The notes: a model not told the origin generated them from the letters alone. A stretch of DNA of 64,000 nucleotides from Carnegiea gigantea (GCA_029747015.1 JAKOGI010000349.1:462501-526500), one strand, 5' to 3'; positions 21,485 through 34,635 are shown, counted from the first letter of the stretch. Translations and numbers: made by a program.

Positions 21485-22790
21485 TGATATGGCTGCAAGC
21501 GCACGGTGGCGTTGTAGCAATCAAAGTCAATCCCACAGAGACTAAGTTGATCTATTGGGTTTTATTCTCTCAAGATATGCTAAACAAAATTCTAATTCAA
21601 GTGCTTTTGATTAACAACTGTAAATAAACTCCTCTAAATCAACAAGAGAAAAACGTCTAGGAATTTTGAAAGAGAATTGGATCAAAATGAATAAACATGT
21701 GCTATTCTCTAATTAGCTAATTCCAAGGAATTGCAATCTTGTCAAGAAACTTGATCTATTCTTTCGAATCAATCAAATTTGCCTAAACTAAGCAAACGTC
21801 ATTCTTTCAAACTAATTTGACTTAATCCAAGTCTAATATATTCGATTACTTGCTAGCCCTCCTAACACACAAATCTCTATTTCGAGACGAAGTCATGCAA
21901 TGTCTATTCAAGCAATCCAACATCCAAATGTTGTCTTTCGAATGTTCACTCGATTGTTTCAAGTGTCCAAGTAAATTTTGGCCAAAAATCAACCTCACAA
22001 CGTATCAAACACTAGATAGAACGAAATCAAACCAATCATGAAAATATGCACAATTCCTTAAAAATCAAAACATGATCCAACAACAATTCAAAAAACTACT
22101 AGATTCCTAGACTAAGAAAACTACTCAGACGTGATTAAATTAAACATCTAACTACGCTAAAATGATAAATCTAAAGAAGAAAAGAGAAGAAAAGAAAAAA
22201 CAATTACTCAGCTAAAAATTGTGCTTGAACCGCCGTGCAAACCCGGGATGGAATCTTTGCAAATCTTCATTTCAACTTTATCTCTCTCTCGCTCTAATCT
22301 AAACTAAACAAATCTACTCGAAGAGAGGAAAGGAGTATGAGATGAGATGATGAGGTATGGATGTGTGGAAGAGAGCCCCCCTTTTTATAGCAAAATTCTG
22401 GAAGACGAACAGTCCCGTGTAATAATGGAATAATAACCGCTAGGAAGTCAAAGAGTTGGTGAGAAAACAAAAGGCCTCACAGGAAATAAGGACACCACAG
22501 ATCGTGGCATCTACCATAGACCGACCGCGGTATCCACTGCCTCGGTATTCTTCTATGCTTCTTTCTTTCCATGGGCATAGCAACTGAAGGGCATCCGTGG
22601 GAAGTCAAAATACACTCATTTAGGGTCAAAGTAAGGGCAAAAAGGTCCAGAATTCTGCAAAGCACAGAAAAGAACCATACCCGTGCGTAAAACGGGAAAA
22701 AGAGTATAAGTTATCACATAAAGCATATAATTTTTCCCAAAAATACAGCAAAAATGACCCTAAAATGATATACACTTTAAGCACTTATCA
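21485..22790 (-). repeat. Array LTR 1 (outer, 3' end of the array in element sense)
   Basis: Plus strand starts TGATATGGCTGCAAGCGCAC and ends AAGCACTTATCA. It is 1306 bp and directly abuts antisense ORF B. A minus-strand TATA box (CTATAAAAAGGGG) lies at about 22377-22390. Confidence 0.92.
22377..22390 (-). promoter_or_regulatory. LTR TATA box (example, LTR 1)
   Basis: Minus strand GCTATAAAAAGGGGG. The same box is found in LTR 2 (about 26825-26839), LTR 3 (about 31250-31263), LTR 5 (about 39966-39979), LTR 6 (about 44427-44439, one base shorter) and in weaker form in LTR 7. In LTR 4 it is mutated to CTACAAAAAGG (about 35527-35539). Confidence 0.6.
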
Positions 22791-22806
22791 AACTCCCCCA
22801 TGCTTA
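22791..22806 (-). other. Polypurine tract (unit 1; repeated in all units)
   Basis: Minus strand TTTAAGCATGGGGGAGTT directly precedes the LTR start TGATAAG. Counterparts lie at 27239, 31488, 35940, 40379 and 44840, with small changes (for example CTTGGGAGAG in unit 5). This is the expected plus-strand priming site. Confidence 0.8.
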
Positions 22807-23489
22807 AACCATTGCTTGTCCTCAAGCAAACACTAGAGAAAACCAACAAGGGAAGATGGAACGGAACAACCTCTTTAAAATTGGCAAACCATAGCATGTC
22901 ATAAGCAAGAATAACAATCAACGGCAACCCCAAGTAGTGCACAAAATATTTCAACATCAGAAGGAAAAGAAGGTTTTCGAAAAAGTATAAGCCCACAATC
23001 TCGATATCAAATTTGATCACCCCCAAAAGAACCATAAAACATATCAAGCAAGCACATGAGATTGAATAAAGCCAAATGGGCTGGTAGAATCTCACTTTTG
23101 GGAAATGTGGAACACTCCCGCTCATGTGTTTGAAATATAACATTGATTTACTCAAGATTCGTTCCAAAGATGCAATTTACCATAGGCTTGACAAGACTCT
23201 CAAATTCTCCACCAATAAAATGCAATGCGTACAAGATGATCAAGAGGACTTTATTCGGGTTGTAATATGGGCTAGAAGGGTTAAGGGAAAGGAGTTGACA
23301 AATGAGTTTGGGAAAAGTGGCATTACCAGCTAAGCAACTAGGGAGAAACCAACAAAACACCAAAAAACCTTGAAGTTCACTAACACCCCAAACTCAAAAA
23401 TACAATGAACATATCCCAATCAATTACATAGGAAATGAGTTGAAAAAGAAAGAACTCAAGCCATGTACATATCTAATGCCAATCAACTT

Positions 23490-23635
23490 AGGGTTTTTTT
23501 TTTCTCTTCTTTTTTTCGCTTCTCTATTTTTTTTTTTTTTTGGGTTTTTTTTTGGTAACATGACTTTATGTTCCTTTTTTCCTTTTTCTTCAACATAACT
23601 TTTTTTCTTTTTTTTTCTTTTTGTTTTTTTTGGGA
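23490..23635 (-). repeat. Homopurine/homopyrimidine tract (unit 1)
   Basis: Plus strand is almost pure T/C (runs of 8-18 T), so the minus strand is A/G and translates to Lys/Glu/Arg-rich frames. Counterparts: 27925-28070, 32188-32340, 36638-36795, 41078-41226 and 45538-45690. Length and run structure differ in every unit. Confidence 0.85.
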
Positions 23636-24696
23636 AATGAAACAAAAATTGCAATTATTGAAAGGCATAGGTTCACGAATTGTCAACTCACAACCGAACA
23701 TATAAACACACAATCCAAACAAGAGGGAACCAAAGCAAATGCTCAATATCATCAATCCCTCAATAAACAAACACATCAAAGCCACCTTAAACATAATTAT
23801 CCCCAAAATGGCCCAATACATAGATGAAGTGATGCTCTATAGACTTGGCTTAAAGGTAGGAATATGTATTTGGCCAAAGGCTAAGATGAAGGGAGCATAA
23901 CAAAAATGGATATATGCTCGAAGGAGCTAGCAAAGGGAATAAACATATAATACAAGGGTAGGCTATTTGGCTATGTGGCTAAAATGACCAAAGAAGGAAA
24001 TGCCTCTATCATATCATCAAATATGCACATGCTAATGTAGTCTTGAACAAGAATCTAGGCAAGTTCTAGAGATGCAACATGGACGAGTCACACACATAAA
24101 AGAAACATGAGACTAAATATAACAAATTAGTTCAAATAAGGCTCAAAATCTCACAAGATATCTACCACTGTCTCAATTAAGCTCATAAAATAAAGCCCAT
24201 GTACCGACGTTAGTGCTAAAGACTCCAAGGAATAATAAAGTTCTCAATCAAGACAAGGGTCAAAACAAGAAATATTTACAAAACCTTCAAAAATTTTCAC
24301 ACCAAAAGGGATTACACATCAAAAGTTATTCAAACTCGTGAAAGCTATGTTGTCTAAACAAAAGCATCATTGGAGGTTATCTCACACCATCCACTCTATC
24401 CCTTCATGCAATCCTATATGCACCCACTTAAAAATCAATTAAATGCAAAACACTAATGCAAACAAAAAGAAAGCTAAAACTATATGCTCTAACTAGAATG
24501 CAAGCTAATAACCAAAATAGAAAACATCTAAACTACCCTTCCCCCATGCTTAGATAAAGCATTATTATTCAAAGGAAAGAATGTAAGAGAAGAGAAAGGA
24601 AAACAAAATATAAAGATCTCACTCGGTTAGGTACAGGGTGCACCTAAGCTATGTGGCCTTGTAATAACAGGGGTTCATGGAGCATTAGCCACTCCA

Positions 24697-25800
24697 TCAC
24701 AACTTCAAGACTTGACTCATTAAATCAGACACCGTCATGCCATGCAGGAGCCTATCAAACTCTGGACCACAAGTCAGAAAATAAAAGGTAAGAAGAAATA
24801 ACCAAGACCACACCAAAGATAATAAGTATCCTCTTAACTTTATCAATGGCCATAGAAAAATTATAGGAATGATTAAAGAATATAGTCCACATGATTTTCC
24901 TAGGTAAGGCTCCTAGGCATACACAATAAGGGTCAATGGAGGCATTATACCCACTAAAGTAACCTAGGGAAAGAAAGTTATCAACGTTCTGACCAAGCAC
25001 ATTAAACTCGTTATCCGCATAGCCCAAATCAATATTAGCATTATAAATCTTAGGATTATCAATGGGCGCCTGTAAAGAATACTTGGGGGAAATAAAGGGT
25101 AATGAACAAATAGGTGAAATATAGAAATGATTAATAGGATTGGGAGAACCCTATCATTAAAACCAAGGCTAAGAGACTCCTCATGCACAAGCACATCACG
25201 TGACTCCTCCAAAGGAGTCCCGTTTAGATCCTGCACCTTATCTAAAATATTTTTTTTACTTAAAACATGCATCGACAACACTAAACCTAGCATCTACCAC
25301 AAAAGGATCATCCACCTCGAGCCCCATGCAGTAAGCTGAAGGAAAGATTGAATTAGGTAAGCTCAGGACAACATCAGCATTGTCCCAGGGCGATACAAAG
25401 TCAGGTTGCGTATAGCATGCATAATAAGGACATGGATTTATGTTATGGTCAGGAGAATTACACAAATCACACCAGAAAGGAGTATAATAAGATCTAGCAT
25501 AGAACGTGGAATGATCAAAAACTGAATATTTAGAAATAATAGTAGTCTTCTCAAATTCAAATGAATCCCAAGCAATCTACTCAAGTAAATACCATGCATC
25601 ATCAATATTTCTACCCTGAAAATCCCAATACTCTAAAAGAATACGGGTTTTACTATTTACACCCTCATCAATAATGTCCAATATTTCCCATTTACCAACA
25701 CAATAACCGCATTAAGCAAGAAAAGCATTCAAATGCTTAAAATACCTCCAAAATAATTCATGCTCAAATTAGGAAAAATAGAAAATTATCATTGTTGTTT
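24697..25800 (-). pseudogene. LARD ORF copy 1 (gag-position protein with CCHC knuckle), degenerate
   Basis: Starts close to the primer site and ends at TGA (24697-24699) after MSQVLKL. Landmarks in order: FEHELFWRYFKHLNAFLA, a stop, CGYCVGKWEILDIIDEG, LLE, a stop, IAWDSFEFE, then CNSPDHNINPCPYYACY, DARFSVVDACF, YFSGYNASIDPYCVCLG, FFNHSYNFSMAIDKVKRI, and the hydrophobic IIFGVVLVISSYLLFSDLW. Frameshifts split it into 25256-25465, 24964-25293 and 24755-25027. Position suggests a Gag-like nucleocapsid protein; the function is not demonstrated. Confidence 0.65.
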
Positions 25801-25937
25801 CTCAAAAATTCTTATTTTTTTTTTAGTTTTTCAATTTTTATTTTCGTTTTTTTTCAAAGAAAAACTAAATGCTTAGTCAAATCTATGACTAAAAACCCAA
25901 TATTCGGCGCTAGTCCCCAATAACAGCGCTAAAAACT

Positions 25938-27238
25938 TGATAAAATCGCAGGCGCATGGTGGCGTTGTAGTAATCAAGGTCGATCTCACAGAGACTAGGT
26001 TGATCTGTTGGGTTATATTCTCTCAAGATATGCTAAGCAAAATTCTAATTCAAGTGGTTTTGATTAACAACTGCAAATAAACTCATCTAAATCAGTAAGA
26101 AAAAAACATCTAGGAACTTTCACAATTATGGAAGAGGATTGGATCAAAGTGAATAAACATGTGTTATTCTCTAATTGGCTAATTCTGAGGAATTGCAATC
26201 TTGTCAAGAAATTTGATCTATTCTTTCGAAATCAATCAAATTTGCTTAAGCTAAGCAAACGTCGTTCTTTCAAACTAATTTGACTTAATCCAAGTTTAAT
26301 ATACTCGATTACTTGCTAGCCCTCCTAACATATAAATCGAAGTTATACCGTATAAATTCAAGCAGTCCAACAACCAAATGCTATCTTTCGAATGTTCACT
26401 CGATTGTTCAAGTGTGCAAGTAAATTTTGACCAAAAATCAACTCACGGCGTACCAAACACTTGATAAAACGAAATCAAACCAATCATGAAAATAAGCACA
26501 ATTCCTTAAATATCAAAACGTGATCCAATAACAATTCCAAAGACTAGCAAATTCTTAGACTAAGAAAACTACTTATACATGATTAAATTAAACATCTAAC
26601 TACTTTAAAATGATAAATCTAAAGAGGAAAAGAGAAGAGAAGAGAAAAGAATTGCTCAGCTAAAAATCGTGCTTGAACCATCGTGCAAACGCGGGATGGA
26701 ATCCTTGCAAGTCTTCACTTCAACTCTTTCTCTCTCTCCCTCTAATCTAAACTTAACTAATCTACTTGAAGAGAGGAAAACAGTATGAGATGAGATGATA
26801 GATTGTGGATGTGTGGATGAGAGCCCCCCTTTTTATAGCAAAATTCTGGAAGACGAACAGCCGCGCGTAATAATGGAATAATGACCGCTAGGAAGTCAAA
26901 GAGTTGGTTAGAAAACAAATGGCCTCGCAGGAAATGAAGACACTATGGACTGTGGCATCCACCATGGACCGACTGCGGTATCCACTGCCTCGGTATTCTT
27001 CTGTCCTTTTTTCTTTCCATGGGGATGGCAACTGAAGGGCATCCGTGGGAAGTCAAAATACACTCATTTAGGGTCAAAGTAACAGCAAAAAGGTCCAGAA
27101 TTCTGCAAAACACAGAAAAGAACCATACCCGTGCATAAAACGGGAAAAAGAGTATAAGTTATCATATGAAGCATATAGTTTTTCCTCAAAATGCAGCAAA
27201 AATGGCCCAAAAATGATATACACTTTGAGCACTTATCA
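25938..27238 (-). repeat. Array LTR 2
   Basis: Plus strand starts TGATAAAATCGCAGGCGCATGG and ends GAGCACTTATCA; 1301 bp. The element-sense 3' end is mutated relative to the GGCCGTATCA consensus. Confidence 0.92.
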
Positions 27239-29124
27239 AACTCCTCCATACTTAAACCGCTGCTTGTCCTCAAGCAAACACTGGAGAAAACCAACCATGG
27301 AAGATGCAACAAAGCAACCTCTTTAAAATAGGCAAACTATAGCATGTCACAAGCAAGAATAACATTCAACGGCAACCATAAGTAGTGCACAAAATATTTC
27401 AAAATCAGAAGGAAAAGAAGGTTTTTGAAAAAGTATAAGACCACAATCTCAATATCAAACTTGATTACCCCCACAGAACCACAAAGCATGTCATGCAAGC
27501 ACATGAGATTGAATAGAGCCAAATGGGCTGGTAGAACCTCACTTTTGGGAAATGTGGAACACTCTCGCTCATGTGTTTAAAATATAATATTGATTTACTC
27601 AAGACTTATTCAAAAAATGCAATCTACCATAGGCTTGTCAAATTCTCTACCACTAAATGTGCACAAGACGATCAAGATGACTTTATTCGGGTTGTAATGT
27701 GGGCTAGAAGGGTTAAGGGAAAGAAGTTGACAAATGAATTTGGGAAAAGTGGCACTACTGGCCAAGCAACTAGGGAGCAACCAACAAAACACCAAGAAAC
27801 CTTGAAGTTCATTAACACTACAAACTCCAAAATACACTGAACATATCCCAATCAATTGCATAGGAAATGAGTTGAAAAAGAAAGAACTCAAGCTATATAC
27901 GTATCCAATACCAATCAACTAAGGGTTTTTTTTTTTCTCTTCTTTTTTTTGCTTCTCTATTTTTTTGGTTTTTTTTTTTTTACAACATGACTTTATGTTC
28001 CTTTTTTTCTTTTCCCCTTCAACATAACTTTTTTCCTTTTTTTCCCCCTTTTTGGTTTTTTTTGGGAGGGAAATGAAACAAAAATTGCAATTATTGAAAG
28101 GCATAGGACCACGAACTATCAAATCTGAACCGGACATATAAACACACAACCAAACAAGAGAGAACCAAAGCAAATGCCCAATATCATCAATCTCTCAACA
28201 AACCAACATATCAAAGCCACCTTAAACTTAATTATCCCCAAAACAACCTACTACATAGATGAAGTGATGCCCCATAGACTTGGCTTAAACGTAGGAATAT
28301 GTGTTTGGCCAAAGGCTAAGATGAATGGATCACAACAAAAACGGATATATGCTTAAAGGGGCGAACAAAGGGAATAAAGATATAATACAAGAGTAGGCTA
28401 TTTGGCTATGTGGCTAAAATGGCCAAAGAAAGAAATGTCTCTATCATACCATCAAATATGCACATGCTAATGTGATTTTAAACAAAAATCTAGGCAAATT
28501 CTAGAGATGCGACATGGAAGAGTCACACACATGAAAAAAAAAAAATATGAGATTAAACATAATGAATTAGTCGAAATAAGGCTTAAAATCTCACGGGATA
28601 TCTACCACAGTCTCAATTAAGCTCATAAAATAACGCCTATGTACCAACATTAGTGCTAATGACTCCAAGGAATAATAAAGTTCTCAATCAAGACCTTCAA
28701 AAGCTATTCAAAACTTTTCGCACCAAAAGGGATTACACATCAAAAGTTATTCAAACTCAGGAAAGCTATTTTGCCTAAACAAAAGCATCATTGGAGGTTA
28801 TCTCACACCATCTACACCATCCCTTCATGCAATCCTATATGCACCCACTTAAAAATCAACTAAATGCAAAACAGTAATGCAAACAAAAAGGAAGCTAGAA
28901 TGCGAGCTAATAACCAAAATAGAAAATATATAAACTACCCTTTCCTCATGCTTAGATAGAGCATTATTATTCAAAGGAAAGAAAGTAAGACAAGAGAAAG
29001 GAAAATAAAATATAACGATCTCACCAGGTTAGATGCAGAGTGCACCTACGCTATGCAGCCTAGTAATAACAGGGGCTCATGGAGCATTAGCCACTCCATC
29101 ACAACTTCAGCATTAGCCACTCTA

Positions 29125-30210
29125 TCATAACTTTAAGACTCGAGTCATTAAATCAGACGCCGTCGTAGCACGCAGGGGCTTATTAAACTCCTGGGACCAT
29201 AAGTCAGAAAATAAAAGGTAAGAACAAATAGCCAAGAACACACCAGAGACAATAAGTATCCTCTTAACCTTATCAATGGCCATAGAAAAATTATAGAAAT
29301 GATTAAAGAATGTAGTCCACATGGTTTTCCTAGGCAAGTCTCCAAGGTATACACAATAAGGGTCAATGGAGGCATTATACCCACTAAAGTAACCCAAGGA
29401 AAGAAAATTATTAACATTCCCACCAAGCACATTAAACTCGTTATCCTCATAGCCCAAATCAATATTAGCATTACTAATCTTAAGATTATCAATGGGCGCA
29501 TCTAAAGAATACTCGGAGAAAATAGAGGGTGATGAACAAATAAGTGAAACATGTGAATGATTAATAGGATTGGGGGAAACCTATTAAAACCAATGCCAGG
29601 AGACTCCTCATGCACAAGTACATCATGTGACTCCTCTAAAGGAGTCTCATTTAAATCATGCACCCCATCTAAAATATTTACTTACTCAAAACATGCATCC
29701 ACAACACTAAACCTAGCATCTGCCACAACAGGATCACCCATGTCGAGCCCCATGTACTGAGCTAAAGAAAAGATTGAATCAGGTAAGGTCATGAGAACAT
29801 CAGCATTGTCCCAGGGTGATACAAAGTCAGGTTGTGCATAGCATGCATAATAAGGACATGAATTTATATCATGGTCAGAAGAATTACACAAATCACACCA
29901 AAAAGGAGAATAATAAGATTTAGCATAGAATGTGCAAGGATCAGAAATTGAATATTTAGAAATAATAGTAGTCTTTTCAAATTCAAATGAATCCCAAGCA
30001 ATCCACTCAAGCAAGTACTATGCATCATCAACATTTCTACTATGAAAATCCCAAAACTCTAAAAGAATACAGGTTTTACTATTCACGCCCTCATCAATAA
30101 TGTCCAATTTTTCCCATTTACCAACACAATAACCACATTAAGCAAGAAAAGCATCCAAACGCTTAAAATACCTCCAAAATCATTCATGCTCAAATTGAGG
30201 AAAATGAAAA
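29125..30210 (-). pseudogene. LARD ORF copy 2, degenerate
   Basis: Same product as copy 1. The upstream half is open at 29682-30014. It carries a perfect C-x2-C-x4-H-x4-C knuckle (CDLCNSSDHDINSC) and CPYYACYAQPDFVSP. A stop after DARFSVVDACFE and a frameshift separate it from 29125-29457, which holds YFSGYNASIDPYCVYLGDLP and the hydrophobic SGVFLAICSYLLFSDLW, ending TRVLKL and TGA. Confidence 0.7.
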
Positions 30211-30335
30211 ATGACCATTGTTGTTTCTCAAACATTCCTTTTTTTTTTTACTTTTTCAATTTTTGTTTTCATTTTTTCCAAAGAAAAACAAAATGCTTAG
30301 TTAAACCTATCAGGAAAAACCCAATATTCAACGCT

Positions 30336-30361
30336 GGTCCCCACCAACAGCGCCAAAAACT
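30336..30361 (-). other. Primer binding site (best preserved, unit 2)
   Basis: Minus strand AGTTTTTGGCGCTGTTGGTGGGG follows the LTR end TATCA. It is of the same tRNA-Asp-like type as the Tat element PBS at 10598. Counterparts adjoin LTRs 2, 4, 5, 6 and 7 with a few substitutions. Confidence 0.75.
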
Positions 30362-31487
30362 TGATACGGCCATAAGCGCACGGTGGCGTTGTAGCAATCA
30401 ATGTCGATCCCACGAAGACTAGGTTGGTCTATTGGATTATATTATCTTAAGATATGCTAAGTAAAATTCTAATTCAAATGGTTTTGATTAACAACTGCAA
30501 AAAAACTCGTCTAAATCAATAAGAGAGAAACGTCCGGGAATTTTCGCAGTTATGGAAGAGGATTGATCAAAATGAATAAACATGTGCTATTCTCTAATTG
30601 GCTAATTCTGAGGAATTGCAATCTTGTCAAGAAACTTGATCTATTCTTTCGAAATCAGTCAAATTTACCTAAACTAAGCAAACGTCACTCTTTCAAACTA
30701 ATTTGACTTAATCCAAGTGTAATATATTCGATGACACACTAGCCCTCTTAACATATAAATCTCTATTTCGAGACGAAGTTATGCTATATCTATTCAAGCA
30801 ATCCAACAACCAAATGTTGTCTGCCGAATGTTCACTCAATTGTTTCAAGTGTGCAAGTAAATTTTGGCCAAAAATGAACTCACAACATATCAAACACTGG
30901 ATCGAACGAAATCAAACCAATCATGAAAATGAGCACAATTCCTTAAAAATCAAAACATGATCCAACAACTACTAAATTCCTAGACTAAGAAAACTACTCA
31001 GACATGATTAAATTAAACATCTAACTACTCTAAAATGATAAATCTAAAGAGAAAAAGAGAAGAGAAGAGAGAAGAACTACTCAGCCAAAAATCATGCTTG
31101 AACCGTCGTGCAAACCCGGGATGGAATCCTTGCAAGTCTTCACTTCAACTCTTTCTCTTTCTCCCTTTAATCTAAACTAAACTAATCTACTTGAAGAGAG
31201 GAAAGCAGTATGAGATGAGATGATGGAGTGTGGTTGTGTGGATGAGAGCCCCACTTTTTATAGCAAAATTCTAGAGGACGAACAGCCGCACGTAATAATG
31301 GAATAATGACCGCTAGGAAGTCAAAGAGTTGGTTGGAAAACAAATGGCCTCGCAGGAAATGAAGACACCACGGACCGCGGCATCCACCATGAACTGACCG
31401 CGGCATCCACTGCCTCAGTATTCTTCTGCGCTTCTTTCTTTCCACAGGCATGGCAACTGAAATGATATACACTTTAAGCACTTATTA
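30362..31487 (-). repeat. Array LTR 3 (internally deleted)
   Basis: Plus strand starts TGATACGGCCATAAGCGCACGG and ends AAGCACTTATTA. Only 1126 bp: ~175 bp present in the other LTRs between GGCATGGCAACTGAA and AATGATATACACT are missing at about 31460. Confidence 0.92.
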
Positions 31488-34400
31488 AACTCCCCCATGC
31501 TTAAACGATTACTTGTCCTTAAGCAAACACTAGAGAAAATCAACCAAGAAAGAAGCAACAGAACAACCTCTTTAAACTACGCAAACCATAGCATGTCATA
31601 AGCAAGAATAATAATCAACGGCAACCCCAAGTAGTGCACAAAATATTTCAAAATCAGAAGGAAAAGAAGGTTTTCGAAAAAGTATAAGACCACAATCTCA
31701 ATATCAAACTTGATCATCCCCAAAAAACTATAAAGCATATCATGCAAATACATGAGATAGAATAGAGCCAAAAGGGTTGGTAGAACCTCACTTTTGGGAA
31801 ATGTGGAACGCTGCCGCTCATGTGTTTGAAGTATGACATTGATTCACTTGAGACTCATTACAAAGGTACAATCTACCATAGGCTTGACAAAACTTTTAAA
31901 TTCTCTACCACTAAGATACAATGTGCACAAGACGATCAAGAGGACTTTATTCAAGTTGTAATGTGGGCTAGAAGGGTTAAGGGAAGGGAGTTGACAAATG
32001 AATTTGGGAAATGTGGCGATACTACCCAAGCAACTAGGGAGCAACCAACAAAACACCAAGAAACCTTGAAGTTCACTAACACTCCAAACTCTAAAATACA
32101 ATTAACATATCTCAATCAATTAAATAGGAAATTAGTTGAAAAAGAAAGAACTCAAGCTATGTACATATCCAATGCCAATCAACTTATGGTTTTTTTTCCT
32201 CTTCTTTTTTTCGCTCCTCTATTTTTATTTTTATTTTTTTTTGTTTTTCTTTTTTTGCAACATGACTTTGTGTTTCTTTTTTCCTTTTTCTTCAAGATAA
32301 CTTTTTTCCTTTCTCTTTCTTTTTGGTTTTTTTTGGGGGAAATGAAATGAAAATTGCAATTATTGAGAGGCGTATGATCATGAACTATCAACTCACAACC
32401 GAAGATATAAACACACAACCCAAACAAAAGGGAACCAAAGCAAATGCTCAATATCATCAATCTCCTAACAAACCAACATATCAAAGCCACCTTAAACCTA
32501 ATTATCCCAAAAAGACCCTCTACATAGATGAACTGATGCTCCATAGACTTGGCTTAAAGGTAGGAATATGTGTTTGGCCAAAGGCTAAGATGAAGGGAAC
32601 ACAACAAAAACGGATATATGCTCAAAGGGGCTAGCAAAGGGAATAAACATATAATACAAGGATAGGCTATTTGACTATCTGGCTAAATTGACCAAAGAAA
32701 GAAATGCCTCTATCGCATCATCAAATATGCAAATGCCAATGTCGTCTTTAACATGAATCTAGGCAAGTTCTAGAGATGCAACATGGAAGAGTCACACATG
32801 GGAAAGAAATATGAGACTAAATATACTAAATTAGTCCAAATAAGGCTCAAAATCTCATAGGATATCTACCACTGTCTCAATTAAGCTCATTAAATAATGC
32901 CCATGTACCAACATTACTGCTAAAGATTCCAAGGAATAACAAAGCGCCCAATCAAGACAAGGGTCAACATAAGAAATATTTACAAAACCTTCAAAAATTT
33001 TCACACCAAAAGGGATTACACATCAAAAGTGATTCAAACTCATGAAAACTATTTTGCCTAAACAAAAGCATCATTGGAGGTTATCTTATACCATCCACAC
33101 TATCCCTTCATGCAATCCTATATGCACCCACTTAAAAATGAACTAAATGCAAAACACTAATGCAAACAAAAAGGAAGCTAAAACTATATGCTCTAACTAG
33201 AATGCAAACTAATAACCAAAATAGAAAACATATAAACTACCCTTCTCCCATGCTTAGATAAAGCATTATTATTCAAAGGAAAGAAAGTAAGAGAAGAGAA
33301 AGGAAAACAAAACATAACGATCTCACCAGGTTAGGTGCAGAGTGCACCTAAACTATGCGACCTCGTAATAATAGGGGCTCATGAAGCATTAGCCACTCCA
33401 TCACAACTTCAAGATTCGACTCATCAAATCAGACGCTGTCAAGGCACGCAGGGGCTTATCAAACTCCTCGGACCACACATCAGAAAATAAAAGGTAAGAA
33501 CAAATAACCAAGATCACACCAAAGACAATAAGTATCCTCTTAAACTTATCAATGGCCGTAGAAAAATCACAGGAATGATTAAAAAATGTAGTACACATGA
33601 TTGTCCTCAACAAGCCTCGTAGGCATACATAATAAGGGTCTATGGAGGCATTATACCCACTAAAGTAACCTATGGAAAGAAAATTATCAACATTCCCACC
33701 AAGCACATCTAACTCGTTATCCTCATAGCCCAAATTAATATTAGCATTACAAATCTTAGGATTATAAACGGGCGTATCTAAAGAATACTCGAGGAAAATA
33801 GAGGGTAATGAACAAATAAGTGAAACATGGGAATGATTAATAGGATTGGGGAGAACCCAATCATTAAAACCAAGGCTAGGAGACTCCTCATGCACAAGCA
33901 CATCACGTGACTCCTCCAAAAGATTCTCATTTAGATCATGCAGCTCATCTAAAATATTTTCTAACTCAAAACATGCATCGACAACACCAAACCTAGCATC
34001 TACCACAAAATAATCACCCACCTCGAGCCCCGTGCACTAAGCTAAAGGAAAGGTTGAATCAGGTAAGGTCAGAACAACATCAGCATTGTCCCAGGGGGAT
34101 ACAAAGTCAGGTTACGCATAGCATGCATAATATGGACATGAATTTATATCATGGTCAGGAGAATTGCACAAATCACAGCAAAAAGGAGCATAATAAGATC
34201 TGGCATAGAATCTGCAAGGATCAAAAATTGAATATTTAGAAATAATAGTAGTCTTTTCAAATTTAAATTAATCTGAAGCAATTACTCAAGCAAATACCAT
34301 GCATCATCAATATTTGTACCATGAAAATCCTAATACTCTAAAAGAATACGGGTTTTACTATTCACACCGTCATCAATAATGTCCAATATTTCCCATTTAC

Positions 34401-34635
34401 CAACACAATAACCACATTAAGCAAGAAAAGCATTCAAATGCTCAAAATACCTCAAAAATAATTCATGCCCAAATTGGAAAAAATGAAAAATTACCATTTT
34501 GTTTCTCAAAAATTCTTTTTTTTTCGTTTTTCAATTTTTATTTTCATTTTTTTCAAAGAAAAACGAAATGCTTAGTCAAACCTATCCGGAAGAACCCAAT
34601 ATTCGACGCTAGTCCCCACCAATAGCGGCAAAGAC
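31488..34635 (-). mobile_element. Array internal region 3
   Basis: 3148 bp, same layout. It contains the best-preserved stretch of the LARD ORF. Confidence 0.88.
33401..34480 (-). pseudogene. LARD ORF copy 3 (longest open stretch, 206 codons)
   Basis: The C-terminal 206 codons are open from 34021 to 33401: DARFGVVDACFELENILDEL, LVHEESPSLGFNDWVLPNP, LGYEDNELDVLGGNVDNFLS, IGYFSGYNASIDPYYVCL, FFNHSCDFSTAIDKFKRI, a ~20-residue hydrophobic segment (IVFGVILVICSYLLF) and a tail EEFDKPLRALTASDLMSR. The upstream knuckle region (34180-34260) is broken, and there the second-position Cys and neighbours are altered. The hydrophobic segment near the C-terminus could be a membrane anchor. No homology beyond plant repeat-derived hypothetical proteins comes to mind. 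Confidence 0.7.

Larger units (their letters stand above)
22791..25937 (-). mobile_element. Array internal region 1
   Basis: 3147 bp between LTR 1 and LTR 2. In element sense: primer site, gag-position ORF remnant (24697-25800), non-coding middle, homopurine tract (about 23490-23635), a second conserved but undefined segment, and the polypurine tract. No pol domain. Confidence 0.88.
27239..30361 (-). mobile_element. Array internal region 2
   Basis: 3123 bp with the same layout as region 1. It has a small tandem duplication of GCATTAGCCACTC.ATCA near 29083-29130 at the ORF end. The primer site (minus strand TTTTTGGCGCTGTTGGTGGGGACC) is well kept at 30336-30360. Confidence 0.88.

Noticed and set aside
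21485..21560. Possible RNA polymerase III A/B boxes at LTR edges (TGGCGTTGTAG ... GGTCGATCCC)
   Set aside because: The B-box match is imperfect and the element clearly has LTR, PBS and PPT features, so a SINE or tRNA origin is not supported.
22760..23167. 135-codon minus frame ending LSMGEFDKCLKCISF and counterparts
   Set aside because: It overlaps the polypurine tract and LTR start and is interrupted differently in each unit. It looks like a repeat-derived hypothetical frame rather than a gene.
23424..23821. Lys-rich minus-strand frames in the array (and counterparts near 27.9, 32.2, 36.7, 41.1 and 45.5 kb)
   Set aside because: Produced by the homopurine tract; lengths and frames change in every unit, so no conserved protein.
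31820..32350. 176-codon plus-strand frame and shorter counterparts in other units
   Set aside because: It is antisense to the element and runs into the poly-T tract. Similarity among units is explained by tandem repetition, not by protein conservation.
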